Source: an uncultured Tissierellia bacterium
GTDB lineage: Bacteria > Bacillota > Clostridia > Tissierellales > Peptoniphilaceae
NCBI GenBank assembly: GCA_947253765.1
Contig: CAMYAK010000002.1
Coordinates: forward strand, 124,001 to 188,000
Reading direction: 5' to 3'
DNA: 64,000 nt
Position 1 is the first letter of the stretch, and every line of letters starts with the position of its first letter. Of this stretch, positions 8,687 through 18,199 are shown one piece after another. The translations under genes were made by a program, and so were the position numbers. The notes beneath the pieces are model-generated. The model did not search any database, had not been told where the DNA came from, and worked only from the letters and a program-made list of their open reading frames with translations.

Positions 8687-9739
8687 ATGCTTAAGAGGAG
8701 AAAAACCAGACTTCTTAAAGTAAGGGATGTTATAATAGGCGGTGACAGTCCAATTAGCGTTCAATCCATGACAAATACAGATACAAAAGATATAGATGCT
8801 ACAGTATCGCAAATTTTGTCTTTTGAAAAAGAAGGCTGTGACCTTTCAAGGTCTGCAATCAACAGCAAAGAAGATGCCAAGGCAATTGTCGAGATTAAAA
8901 AGAGGACATCCATTCCTTTTATATCAGATATACAGTTCGATCCGGACCTGGCAATGTATGCCCTGGAGTACGGAACCGACGCCTTAAGGCTCAATCCCGG
9001 TAATATTGACAGCAAGAAAGATCTTGAAAGAATTGTAAAAGAATGCATAAAAAGATCAGTGCCCATAAGAATAGGGGTTAATTCCGGATCTGTTAATCAA
9101 AAGATGATAGATAAGTATGGGGGAGTTAATGTAAATTCCCTGGTATATTCAGGACTTGAGGAAGTTAAAGCCATTGAAAATCTGGGATATGACCAGATTT
9201 GCGTATCAATAAAATCTTCAGATCCCGATACTATGATCGAAGCAAACAAGCTTTTTTCAAGTCTTTCGGATTGCCCTCTCCACCTCGGTGTTACCGAGGC
9301 CGGACCGATCGGGCCTGCAACCATCAAATCATCAATAGGGATCGGCAGCCTTCTATACCTTGGAATCGGAGACACCATAAGGGTTTCAATAACGGGAGAC
9401 CCGGTTAAAGAGGTAGAGATCGGCAACGACATACTTAAATATTTAAAACTTAAAAACAGGGGGGTAAATTTGGTGTCCTGTCCTACCTGTGCCAGGACCA
9501 AGCTTAATTTGATAAGGCTGGTTGAGGATGCTGAAAAGCGCCTTAAACACATGGATAAAAATATAAGTGTGGCCATTATGGGATGCCCGGTAAACGGACC
9601 CGGTGAAGCAAAAGAGGCGGATATAGGCATTGCCTGCAACAAAGAGACAGGCGTAATATTTAAAAAGGGGAAAATTCTCAGAAGGTTAAAAGAAGAAGAC
9701 CTGATTGACGGCTTAATATCTGAAATTGAGGAGATGTAG
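8687..9739 (+). CDS. ispG: 4-hydroxy-3-methylbut-2-enyl diphosphate synthase (flavodoxin)
   Basis: Next-to-last enzyme of the MEP isoprenoid pathway, a [4Fe-4S] protein. The 350-residue protein has a TIM barrel beginning with IIGGDSPISVQSMTNTDT, then LRLNPGNI and LHLGVTEAG. In the C-terminal domain the cluster ligands are Cys265, Cys268, Cys300 and Glu307 (SCPTCART, MGCPVNGPGE). The conserved active-site motif DIHFD is DIQFD here (Gln83), and GCDIVRVA reads GCDLSRSA. RBS AAAGGAG precedes the ATG. It is 2 bases ahead of polC, so the two are coupled. The enzyme is probably functional, but the histidine change is unusual. Confidence 0.94.
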   Translation: MLKRRKTRLLKVRDVIIGGDSPISVQSMTNTDTKDIDATVSQILSFEKEGCDLSRSAINSKEDAKAIVEIKKRTSIPFISDIQFDPDLAMYALEYGTDALRLNPGNIDSKKDLERIVKECIKRSVPIRIGVNSGSVNQKMIDKYGGVNVNSLVYSGLEEVKAIENLGYDQICVSIKSSDPDTMIEANKLFSSLSDCPLHLGVTEAGPIGPATIKSSIGIGSLLYLGIGDTIRVSITGDPVKEVEIGNDILKYLKLKNRGVNLVSCPTCARTKLNLIRLVEDAEKRLKHMDKNISVAIMGCPVNGPGEAKEADIGIACNKETGVIFKKGKILRRLKEEDLIDGLISEIEEM

Positions 9740-9741
9740 CT

Positions 9742-12700
9742 ATGAGACTCGTAGATTTTCTTGAAAAACTTAATATAGAAAATCAATTAAAGCCCGATTG
9801 TGAAGCTGAAATACTGAAAGCGGATTTTCACAAGGGGGAAAGAGCCTTATATATCTCTTTGGATTACAAGACGGAAGAAATCGATAAAGCCCCATTAGAG
9901 GCAGTGTTATCTAAAACCTTGGATTGCCAATGCCATTTAACAAATGCTGAAAAAGAAAACCGCTTAAACAGTTTTTATGGTGAAAGCGTTGCTGTCGATA
10001 TCAGCTTTAAAGAAAAAAAGGCTAAATCTTCAAAAAAATGTGAAAGCACGTTTGATGAAAATGGGATACAAATTGGCAAGTTCAGAAAAAAAGAACTCAA
10101 TATTTTGAGCCTTGATGAGCTCAGCCAATCAAACTCGTATGTAGCCTGCCAAGGCATCCTTGGGGCCAAGGTTAAGGATGAGAATCTTATTGTCACAAAA
10201 AAGGGTTCTACTATATTCAGCTTTTTTATTAACGACCGCAAGGGCATGGCGATAAGTTGCAAGATGTTTGTGGATGAGGACCAGTCTGACAAGATAAAAG
10301 ACCTAAAAAAGGGGGACTTTCTTTATCTTGAGGGATCATATAAATACGATGATTTTGCAAAGAGGGATATTTTTCAAGTTAGGGGCCTAAAGACAGGACA
10401 AGAGACCGTAAAAGGCGATTCGGCAAAGGTTAAAAGGGTTGAGTTGGGGGTCCATACCCAGATGAGCAATATGATGGGCTTAATCGATCCCAAGGACTTG
10501 AAAAAGAGATTGACCGAATGGGGCCATGAGGCCTTCGGCTTTTGTGATTACGGGTCCCTTCAAGCCTATCCTATTATCCAAGGGCTCTTTGAAAAATCGG
10601 ATATAAAGGCCATATACGGCTACCATGCTAAAGTGCTGGATGATGACCATAAAATCCTTCAGAATCCCTATAAAAAAGAATTGAAAGACCTTGAGGGCAA
10701 ATATACCGTTTTTGATATTGAAACGACCGGGTTTTCACGTTTCAATGATGCAATTATAGAGATTGGTGCAGTAAGAATTGAAAACGGAAGTAAGGTAGGT
10801 GAGTTCTCGGAATTTGTAAACCCGAAACGACTCATTCCTGCGAGGATCACTGAACTCACCTCGATTACTGATGCTATGGTTATGTCAGCCCCACCAATAG
10901 AAGAAATCCTCCCTAAGTTTCTCGAATTTTCAAAAGACACAATACTGGTTGCCCACAATGCCGATTTCGATATCGGATTTATAAAGGAGAATGCTTATAG
11001 GCAGGGGCTTGAGTTCCATGACATATCCATTGACAGCCTGGGCTTGGCAAGGATGCTCCATCCTGAATACAAAAACCATAAGCTGGACACAATAAGTAAA
11101 AATCTGGGAGTGCCGTCCTTCCACCATCATAGGGCTATAGACGATGCCAAGGCGACAGCCGATGCTTTTCAAAAGCTTATGGGAGAATTTTACGAGCTCG
11201 GAATAGGGCTGGAAAATATAAATAGTGTAAAATCCGATTTTCCAATGTCAAGACACGAGTCATATGAGCTCCTGGTATATGTTGAAAAACAGGAGGGACT
11301 TAAGAATTTCTATGACCTGGTATCAAGGGCTAATATGGAATTCTACTGGAAGAGCCCCGGTCTGCCGGAATCCATTCTTTATGACAACAGGAAAGGACTT
11401 AAACTTGCTACGGGTTTTGTAGGATCAAAACTGTTTGACAGGATTTCAAAAAGGCGCCCTATGAGTCAATTGCTTGAAATAGCTCAAGAAGCTGATTTTC
11501 TGGTGGTACAACCCCCGGAATTTGCTGAAAAAGCTATCAATGAGGAGCTTGTTGCCGATTATGACCACTATAAAGAGATTGTTAAAGAAATTATCGATAT
11601 TGCAGACAGGCTCGGAATGCCCTGCTGTGTAATAGGCATGCCCACTTATCTCGATGACGGTGAGAGAAGGGCAAGGAACATAGTTACCAATTATCAAAGA
11701 AAGCTTGATTTTGACTTCAATGAACGGGAGAGATTGAGAAACACGGATGAGATGCTGGAGGCTTTCAGCTTCTTGGGACCCGATAAGGCATATGAAATTG
11801 TTGTGGAGAACACGGTCAAAATTAGCAAGGCTTTCGAGAGTATAAGGGCTATACCCGACGGCACCTTTACTCCAAATATTGAGGGGGCCCAGGAAAAATT
11901 AACCAATATAACAGAGACCAGGGCAAGGGAATTGTATGGCGACCCTCTTCCTGAAATTGTCGAGAAAAGACTTGAGAAAGAGTTGGGCTCTATAATTTCA
12001 AACGGATATTCTTCGCTCTATGTAATAGCCAAGCTTCTGGTGGACAAGTCCAATTCTGATGGCTATCTTGTCGGATCAAGGGGGTCTGTAGGATCTTCAT
12101 TTGTTGCCTATTTAGCGGGAATTACCGAGGTAAATCCCTTGTCGCCCCACTACGTTTGCCCGAACTGCAAGCATAGTGAATTTATTGATGATCCTGAGAT
12201 CGGATCAGGTTTTGATTTGGAAGAGAAACCCTGTCCGGAGTGCGGATCAAATATGAGAAGGGACGGCCATAGGATTCCTTTTGAGGTTTTCTTAGGCTTT
12301 CATGGAGATAAGGAGCCCGATATAGACTTGAACTTTGCCGGCGAATATATGCCTGTAATCCACAAATACACTGAAACCCTATTCGGACAGGGTAAGGTTT
12401 TTAGGGCAGGGACCATATCGGCAATAAAGGAAAAAACGGCCTATGGATATATAAGGAAATATTTGGAACAGGAATACATACCTGATGAAGATATGTATAT
12501 AAGCCCTGCCCAAATCGACCTTATTAAGGAGCAGATGGAGGGGACAAAGAGAACAACAGGCCAGCATGCCGGAGGCTTGATGATAGTTCCCGCAGAGATG
12601 GATATATCAGATTTTTGCCCTGTCCAATTCCCGGCTGACGATGTAAAATCGGATGTTGTAACAACTCATTTTTCATATGAAAACCTGAGCGGACGAATGC

Positions 12701-13749
12701 TCAAGCTTGATGAGCTTGGCCAAACCACCCCGAGTATTATCAAGCAACTACAGGACTTAACCGGCATAGATCCTTTGGATATAAGCTTTGATGATCACGA
12801 CACCATGTCAATATTCAGGAATACTGAAAAACTTGATATAAAAAGTGATTATTCAAATTCCGATGACGGATCTTTGGGAATACCGGAATTCGGCACGGAT
12901 TTTGTAAGGTCCATGCTCAAGGATACAAAACCCTCAACATTTGCAGAGCTTGTCAGAATATCGGGACTCTCACACGGAACGGATGTATGGGTAAATAATG
13001 CCCAGGACCTGGTAAGGTCAGGAGTAATTGACTTGAAAAGAGCCATCTGTACCAGGGACGACATTATGACATACCTTCTTTCCAAAGGAATGGATGAGTT
13101 GGAAAGCTTCAAGACAATGGAATCAGTCAGGAAGGGCAGGGGAATACCGGAAGCCACAATTGAGCATATGAAAGAACACGGGGTTCCCGACTGGTATATC
13201 AATTCCTGTTTAAAGATCCAGTACATGTTCCCCAAGGCCCATGCGACTGCATATGTAATGATGTCATACAGGATTGCCTGGTTCAAAGTCCACAGTCCTG
13301 CCGCTTTCTATGCAACATACTATACTCAGAGGCTCTCTGATTTCACCAGTTCCTTTCTCTTCAAGGATTTGGAATCAGTTTCAGCCGCAATGGAAAAAAT
13401 GAAGCTTGAAGATGAGGACAAAAAGAAAATAACCCTCCTTGAGGTAATAGAAGAAATGTATGCCAGGGATTATAAATTTGCCGACGTGGACCTCCATAAG
13501 TCGCAAGCAACAATGTTCACAATCTTGGATGAAAGAACAGTTCTGCCGCCTTTAGCGGCTCTTGACGGAGTTTCAGAGGCCCTGGCCAATACAATAGTCG
13601 AAGAAAGAGAAAAGGGCGACTTTATTTCAAGAAATGATTTTAAGGCCAGGACAGGGGCAAACAGGTCGGCAATGACATCAATGGGGGACTCGGGTCTATT
13701 AGATGCTTATCCGGTATCAAACCAGATGAGCTTTTTAACCGGATTTTAA
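9742..13749 (+). CDS. polC: DNA polymerase III PolC-type alpha subunit
   Basis: The leading-strand replicative polymerase of Bacillota. At 1335 residues it is about 100 shorter than typical PolC, mainly in the N-terminal region. Order: N-terminal domain (1-130), OB fold with ISCKMF (about 130-225), PHP first half (232-305), DEDDh 3'-5' exonuclease inserted at about 318-485 (DIETTG, HNADFD, HRAIDDAK), PHP second half (500-640), then the palm and fingers. The zinc knuckle uses Cys806, 809, 831 and 834. Catalytic aspartates are Asp860 and Asp862 (PDIDLNF) and Asp990 (LKLDELG). The PHP metal motifs are degenerate: HLHT is GVHT, TDH is CDY, and GxVHYLD is GMPTYLD. There is no frameshift. RBS GAGGAG lies inside the end of ispG. 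Confidence 0.96.
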   Translation: MRLVDFLEKLNIENQLKPDCEAEILKADFHKGERALYISLDYKTEEIDKAPLEAVLSKTLDCQCHLTNAEKENRLNSFYGESVAVDISFKEKKAKSSKKCESTFDENGIQIGKFRKKELNILSLDELSQSNSYVACQGILGAKVKDENLIVTKKGSTIFSFFINDRKGMAISCKMFVDEDQSDKIKDLKKGDFLYLEGSYKYDDFAKRDIFQVRGLKTGQETVKGDSAKVKRVELGVHTQMSNMMGLIDPKDLKKRLTEWGHEAFGFCDYGSLQAYPIIQGLFEKSDIKAIYGYHAKVLDDDHKILQNPYKKELKDLEGKYTVFDIETTGFSRFNDAIIEIGAVRIENGSKVGEFSEFVNPKRLIPARITELTSITDAMVMSAPPIEEILPKFLEFSKDTILVAHNADFDIGFIKENAYRQGLEFHDISIDSLGLARMLHPEYKNHKLDTISKNLGVPSFHHHRAIDDAKATADAFQKLMGEFYELGIGLENINSVKSDFPMSRHESYELLVYVEKQEGLKNFYDLVSRANMEFYWKSPGLPESILYDNRKGLKLATGFVGSKLFDRISKRRPMSQLLEIAQEADFLVVQPPEFAEKAINEELVADYDHYKEIVKEIIDIADRLGMPCCVIGMPTYLDDGERRARNIVTNYQRKLDFDFNERERLRNTDEMLEAFSFLGPDKAYEIVVENTVKISKAFESIRAIPDGTFTPNIEGAQEKLTNITETRARELYGDPLPEIVEKRLEKELGSIISNGYSSLYVIAKLLVDKSNSDGYLVGSRGSVGSSFVAYLAGITEVNPLSPHYVCPNCKHSEFIDDPEIGSGFDLEEKPCPECGSNMRRDGHRIPFEVFLGFHGDKEPDIDLNFAGEYMPVIHKYTETLFGQGKVFRAGTISAIKEKTAYGYIRKYLEQEYIPDEDMYISPAQIDLIKEQMEGTKRTTGQHAGGLMIVPAEMDISDFCPVQFPADDVKSDVVTTHFSYENLSGRMLKLDELGQTTPSIIKQLQDLTGIDPLDISFDDHDTMSIFRNTEKLDIKSDYSNSDDGSLGIPEFGTDFVRSMLKDTKPSTFAELVRISGLSHGTDVWVNNAQDLVRSGVIDLKRAICTRDDIMTYLLSKGMDELESFKTMESVRKGRGIPEATIEHMKEHGVPDWYINSCLKIQYMFPKAHATAYVMMSYRIAWFKVHSPAAFYATYYTQRLSDFTSSFLFKDLESVSAAMEKMKLEDEDKKKITLLEVIEEMYARDYKFADVDLHKSQATMFTILDERTVLPPLAALDGVSEALANTIVEEREKGDFISRNDFKARTGANRSAMTSMGDSGLLDAYPVSNQMSFLTGF

Positions 13750-13779
13750 TGAAAAAGCCTAAATATAGCAGTTTACAGC

Positions 13780-13808
13780 TTAACAAGCGGACATAAGTGT
13801 GATAGAAT
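13780..13808 (+). promoter_or_regulatory. Promoter of the rimP-nusA-infB operon
   Basis: TTAACA at 13780-13785, a 17-base spacer, and TAGAAT at 13803-13808 preceded by TGA (extended -10). The transcript would start around 13815, ahead of a terminator-like hairpin. Confidence 0.65.
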
Positions 13809-13829
13809 GTAATAGCGATAGAACATTGG

Positions 13830-13860
13830 CAAGGGCGGATTTTCCGCTCTTGTTTTTTTA
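13830..13860 (+). terminator. Terminator or attenuator hairpin in the rimP leader
   Basis: CAAGGGCGGA (13830-13839) pairs with TCCGCTCTTG (13843-13852) with one G-U pair and a 3-base loop, followed by seven T. It ends only 12 bases before rimP and lies downstream of the operon promoter, so it would stop most transcripts of the operon unless read through. It could also serve as the polC terminator. Confidence 0.8.
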
Positions 13861-13872
13861 AGGAGAGTCTAT

Positions 13873-14340
13873 ATGAATAAAAAGCAACTTGAAGATTTGA
13901 AAATGAGTTTAGAGGGAAGGGTTGAAGAGTGCGGCTACGAGCTTTTGGACCTGGAATATGATCAAAAAGGGCCGGACCGGGTTTTGAGATTTTACATATA
14001 TCATCCTGAAGGTATAAGTTCGGATGACTGCGAAAAGGTCAGTAACGTTCTTAGCCCGATATTGGACGAAATTGATCCTATTGACAACTTCTACTACTTG
14101 GAAGTTTCTTCGCCGGATCTTTCCCGTCCTTTTACCAACGACAGGTATTTTGAAATTCATATAGGCGATCTTTTGGAAATCAATTTATATGGCAAATACA
14201 AAAACAGGAAGCTTTTTAATGCGATACTGTTGGATTTTGACGATGAAGTTCTCAAGCTTAAAGAGCTTGGCGAAGACGGAGAGGAATTTGAGATAAAAAG
14301 GGATAAGGTGGCAAGCGTTAAAGTTGCCATTACCTTCTAG
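13873..14340 (+). CDS. rimP: Ribosome maturation factor RimP
   Basis: Needed for maturation of the 30S subunit, acting with S12. The 155-residue protein has the two-domain RimP layout: an N-terminal alpha/beta domain with the conserved DLEYDQKGPDRVLRFYI and SPGLDRPL-like SPDLSRPF, then a C-terminal SH3-like barrel. RBS AAGGAG precedes the ATG. It is the first gene of the nusA operon, the normal place, and its mRNA begins with an attenuator-like hairpin. Confidence 0.93.
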   Translation: MNKKQLEDLKMSLEGRVEECGYELLDLEYDQKGPDRVLRFYIYHPEGISSDDCEKVSNVLSPILDEIDPIDNFYYLEVSSPDLSRPFTNDRYFEIHIGDLLEINLYGKYKNRKLFNAILLDFDDEVLKLKELGEDGEEFEIKRDKVASVKVAITF

Positions 14341-14348
14341 GAGGAATT

Positions 14349-15497
14349 ATGAACGATAAGTTGTTTGAAGCTCTTGATGCTTTAGAAAAAACAAAGGGAA
14401 TATCAAAGGATGCAATTCTTGAAGCCCTGGAAAAGGCGCTGGAGAAGAGCTATGAAAAGAATTTTAAGGACAATAACAATGTCCAGGTCCAGGTTAACAA
14501 GACAAGTGGAGAGATTCATGTTTACTCCATAAGAAAAGTCGTAGATAAGATAGAAGATCCTTATACGGAGCTTTGCTTGGAAGAAGCGAAAAAAATGAAA
14601 AAATCGGCCAAGATGGGTGACGAGATCAAGGTTGAAGTCAAGCCAAAAAACTTCGGACGTGTGGCTGCTCAGACCGCAAGAAATATAATTGTTCAGAATC
14701 TTCAACAGGCCGAGAGAAAGCAGGTCTATGAAGACTATTCGGATAAGCTGTATGAAATTATTACAGGAACCGTCCAAAGAATTAACAGGAATAATATTTA
14801 TATAAATTTAGGAAAAACCGAGGGGGTTATTACTCCTAAAGAACAGATCCAGGGAGAAAGACTTAAGGCGGGAGACAGGGTAAAACTCTACGTTGCAAAT
14901 GTGGAAGACCCGGATAAGGTCAAAAGCAAGAATAGCCAGATCCTACTTTCAAGGTCACATCCAAATCTGGTAATTAGACTTTTCGAACAGGAAGTCCCTG
15001 AAATTGCAGACGGCCTGGTTGAAATCAATTCCATAGCAAGGGAAGCCGGATCAAGAAGCAAAATTTCTGTTTATTCGACAGACCCGAATATAGACCCGAT
15101 AGGTGCCTGCGTCGGATATAAGGGGGCCAGGGTAAACTACATAGTGGAAGAGCTCCATGGGGAAAAAATAGACATTGCCCTTTATGACACAAATCCTAAA
15201 GTTTTCATTGCCAATGCCTTAAGTCCGGCACGGATTAACCACGTTATAAGCAATGTTAAGGAAAAGTCGGCAGTTGTTATAGTTGCAGATGACCAGCTCT
15301 CATTGGCAATAGGTAAGGAAGGACAGAATGTTCGCCTTGCCGCCAAGCTAACCGGTTGGAAGATCGATATAAAGGGAGAGAGCCAATACATGGAGAATCC
15401 TTCAGAATATGACTCGCTTGAGTTTACTGAGGAAGATTTGTTAAAAGAGAAAAATGAAGGACCGGAAGAAACTGATGACGTGGAGGGAGGTATTTAA
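14349..15497 (+). CDS. nusA: Transcription termination/antitermination protein NusA
   Basis: Binds RNA polymerase and RNA, modulating pausing, termination and antitermination. The 382-residue protein has the N-terminal polymerase-binding domain (1-125, ending [15 protein letters not shown]), an S1 domain (about 130-200), and two KH domains (about 200-345, with [16 protein letters not shown] and [18 protein letters not shown]). A short acidic tail follows, and there are no extra C-terminal repeats, as usual for Bacillota. RBS GGAGG at the end of rimP. The stop codon overlaps the infB start by one base; ylxR and the L7Ae-like gene normally between nusA and infB are absent. Confidence 0.97.
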   Translation: MNDKLFEALDALEKTKGISKDAILEALEKALEKSYEKNFKDNNNVQVQVNKTSGEIHVYSIRKVVDKIEDPYTELCLEEAKKMKKSAKMGDEIKVEVKPKNFGRVAAQTARNIIVQNLQQAERKQVYEDYSDKLYEIITGTVQRINRNNIYINLGKTEGVITPKEQIQGERLKAGDRVKLYVANVEDPDKVKSKNSQILLSRSHPNLVIRLFEQEVPEIADGLVEINSIAREAGSRSKISVYSTDPNIDPIGACVGYKGARVNYIVEELHGEKIDIALYDTNPKVFIANALSPARINHVISNVKEKSAVVIVADDQLSLAIGKEGQNVRLAAKLTGWKIDIKGESQYMENPSEYDSLEFTEEDLLKEKNEGPEETDDVEGGI

Positions 15498-17734
15498 TGA
15501 GAGTATATGAATTGGCAAAAGAATTGGGCGTCCAAACCAAAGCCCTAAAAGATTTGATGGAAAAGCGCTTGAACTTATCTTATCCTTCACACATGTCAAA
15601 AATTGATGCCGAGGATGAACAAAGAATAAGAGACATATACAAGGAAAACAGGACAGTAGTGAAAGATAAAAAAGAGGCCGTAAAAAACACTGACGGCATT
15701 AAGGACAAAAAAATCAACAAAAAGAATGTCAAGACCCAGCCTGCTCGTTCACATGACGATGAGGAAGTAGAGGAAGAAAAAGAATTCCGCCGCAGGGATA
15801 AAACGGAGAAGACAAGAAAAAACAGGAAGTTAAGCCGGGAAGATAAGGCCGAATTCGATGATAAACAGTTCAAAAAGCCGAAAAGCAAAAAAGAAAAGAA
15901 GGCTAATAAGAAGGTTGACAAGCAGGATTCGGAAATTAATAAGATATCCACAAATGAAGAAGAGTTTGATATAACTAATCAAATTATTGAAATACCCGGT
16001 GAAATAACTGTCGGGGATTTTGCCAAGGCTATCAAGCAAAATGCTATGGACGTAATTGGAAAGCTTATAAAGCTCGGAATTATGGCCGGATTAAATGAGT
16101 CAATAACTTTCGAAACAGCGGAAATCGTAGCTGATGAATTCGGCATTCTTATTACTGAGCCTGAAGAAAAAAATGTGGATGAAATCTTTGATAAGCTCGA
16201 TTTCGAAGACAAGCCTGAAGATATGAAACACAGGTCACCGGTAGTTACAGTTATGGGCCACGTAGACCATGGCAAAACATCTATTCTTGATGCAATCAGA
16301 AAAACTGCTGTAACAAAGGGCGAAGCCGGCGGAATTACCCAGCATATCGGAGCATCTGTCGCCAGGGTTAATAATAAAAAAATAACCTTCCTTGATACTC
16401 CGGGACACGAAGCCTTTACTCAGATGCGTGCCAGGGGTGCAAAAACTACAGATATAGTTATTCTAGTAGTAGCTGCCGACGACGGGGTTATGCCTCAGAC
16501 AATCGAAGCTATAAACCACTCAAAAGCTGCAGGAGTTCCAATAATTGTTGCAATAAATAAAATGGACCGTTTTGAAGCCAATCCTGACAGAGTCAAACAG
16601 GAGCTAATGGAATACAAACTTGTTCCTGAAGAATGGGGCGGAGATACAATCATGGTTCCCGTATCAGCCAAGACAGGCCAAGGAATTGACGACCTACTTG
16701 AGAATGTCCTTCTTGTTGCGGAAATGGAAGACCTTAAAGCAAATCCTAACAGGGCAGCAGTGGGCGTTGTCATTGAATCACAGCTTGAGAAGGGCAGGGG
16801 CGCAACAGCTTCAATCCTGATCCAGAAGGGAACCCTTTACGATAATGACTATGTTGTATCCGGTCATGTTTCCGGACATATCAGGGCCATGTACGATTCA
16901 ATGGGAAGGCCAATTAAGAAAGCCGGCCCGTCAGAACCTGCAAAAATCATAGGTTTAAGCGACCTTCCCGAATCCGGCGATTTGATTTACGCAGTGAGGG
17001 ATGAAAAAATCGCCAGAGATTTCGCCGCAAAAGCTGAAGAGAGGTCAAGAAAAGAAAGGTTAAATAAAACAACCCATGTATCCCTTGATGATCTCCACGT
17101 AAAGATCTCGGAAGAAGGCCTGAAAGAGCTCAATATAATAGTTAAAACCGATGTTAAGGGAACCATTGACGCCCTGGCATCTTCATTGGAAAAGCTTGGA
17201 AACGAACAGGTTAAAGTAAATATTATTCACGGAGCTGTCGGAGGAATCTCGGAATCCGATGTTATGCTTGCCGTAGCCTCAAATGCTGTAATCATAGGAT
17301 TTAATGTCAGACCAAACCAGGGCGCTATGGCCCAGGCACAAAGAGAGGAAGTGGATATCCACACCTATAAGGTTATTTATGATGCCATAGAGGATATTAA
17401 GGCCGCTATTGAAGGCATGCTGAGTCCGGATATTAAAGAGGAAGTCCTGGGAAGAGCAGAAGTAAGGGATACATTCAAGGTTCCTTCAGCCGGACTTGTT
17501 GCCGGTATTTATGTGACTTCCGGAAAAATGCAGAGGAACGGCCTTGCAAGACTTATAAGGAATGACGTTGTAATTTATGAAGGTAAAATAAACTCACTCC
17601 GCCGCTTTAAGGATGATGTAAAAGAGGTTGTCCAGGGCTATGAAGGCGGTTTGGGCATTGAAAACTACAACGACATTAAAGTCGGAGACATCGTTGAATG
17701 CTACCATGAAGTTGAGGTAAAACCTGCCCTTTAA
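15497..17734 (+). CDS. infB: Translation initiation factor IF-2
   Basis: GTPase that brings initiator tRNA to the 30S subunit and promotes subunit joining. The 745-residue protein has a short IF2-N module (residues 1-50), a highly charged Lys/Glu-rich linker (about 50-160), a second IF2-N module, and the G domain from about residue 245: GHVDHGKTS, DTPGHEAF, NKMDRF and SAKTGQG. Domains II to IV follow, ending with GGLGIENYNDIKVGDIVECY. It overlaps the nusA stop by one base. All GTPase motifs are intact. Confidence 0.98.
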   Translation: MRVYELAKELGVQTKALKDLMEKRLNLSYPSHMSKIDAEDEQRIRDIYKENRTVVKDKKEAVKNTDGIKDKKINKKNVKTQPARSHDDEEVEEEKEFRRRDKTEKTRKNRKLSREDKAEFDDKQFKKPKSKKEKKANKKVDKQDSEINKISTNEEEFDITNQIIEIPGEITVGDFAKAIKQNAMDVIGKLIKLGIMAGLNESITFETAEIVADEFGILITEPEEKNVDEIFDKLDFEDKPEDMKHRSPVVTVMGHVDHGKTSILDAIRKTAVTKGEAGGITQHIGASVARVNNKKITFLDTPGHEAFTQMRARGAKTTDIVILVVAADDGVMPQTIEAINHSKAAGVPIIVAINKMDRFEANPDRVKQELMEYKLVPEEWGGDTIMVPVSAKTGQGIDDLLENVLLVAEMEDLKANPNRAAVGVVIESQLEKGRGATASILIQKGTLYDNDYVVSGHVSGHIRAMYDSMGRPIKKAGPSEPAKIIGLSDLPESGDLIYAVRDEKIARDFAAKAEERSRKERLNKTTHVSLDDLHVKISEEGLKELNIIVKTDVKGTIDALASSLEKLGNEQVKVNIIHGAVGGISESDVMLAVASNAVIIGFNVRPNQGAMAQAQREEVDIHTYKVIYDAIEDIKAAIEGMLSPDIKEEVLGRAEVRDTFKVPSAGLVAGIYVTSGKMQRNGLARLIRNDVVIYEGKINSLRRFKDDVKEVVQGYEGGLGIENYNDIKVGDIVECYHEVEVKPAL

Positions 17735-17771
17735 ACCCCATTAAGGGTATTGGAGATATTAAGGAGCTGAT

Positions 17772-18182
17772 ATGAACCTAAGACGAATGGGCAGGATTGC
17801 CCAGGAAATAAAAAAAGTCATAGCCTATGATGTTTCTTTTGTCTTAAATGATCCAAAGATTTCAGACAGGATAAGTGTAACCGATGTTACCATTTCTTCC
17901 GACCTTTCCTATTGTGATATCTACGTGAGTGTTCTGGGTACGGAATGGGAGAAAAAACAGAGCTTGGAAGGTCTTGAAGGAGCCAAAGGCTTTTTAAAAA
18001 ACGAGCTTTCTCAAAAGATAATGTTGAGACAAATTCCGGAACTGCGTTTTCACCTGGATGAATCCGTTGAAAGAGGCATGAAAATGGATGAGCTCATAAG
18101 CCAAGTTATAGCTAAAGATGATGAGAGCAGAAGACTGAGGGGCGATGACATCCAATCAGACACCGAAACCGATAATGACTGA
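17772..18182 (+). CDS. rbfA: Ribosome-binding factor A
   Basis: Assists late 30S maturation, binding near the 5' helix of 16S rRNA. The 136-residue protein has the KH-like fold seen in RbfA: start MNLRRMGRIAQEIKKVI, ISVTDVTISSDLSYCDIYVSV, then LRQIPELRFHLDESVERGMKMDELI. The C-terminal 15 residues are charged and variable. RBS AAGGAG precedes the ATG. It follows infB by 37 bases, the normal order. Confidence 0.95.
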   Translation: MNLRRMGRIAQEIKKVIAYDVSFVLNDPKISDRISVTDVTISSDLSYCDIYVSVLGTEWEKKQSLEGLEGAKGFLKNELSQKIMLRQIPELRFHLDESVERGMKMDELISQVIAKDDESRRLRGDDIQSDTETDND

Positions 18183-18199
18183 TCAAGAAAGGCTTTTTG

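Noticed and set aside
9742..13749. PolC shorter than usual, suggesting a frameshift or deletion
   Set aside because: The frame is continuous and all polymerase and exonuclease motifs follow in order; the missing length is mainly in the variable N-terminal region.
15640..15960. Lys/Glu-rich stretch of infB taken as a low-complexity artefact
   Set aside because: A charged, variable linker is normal in the N-terminal part of IF-2.
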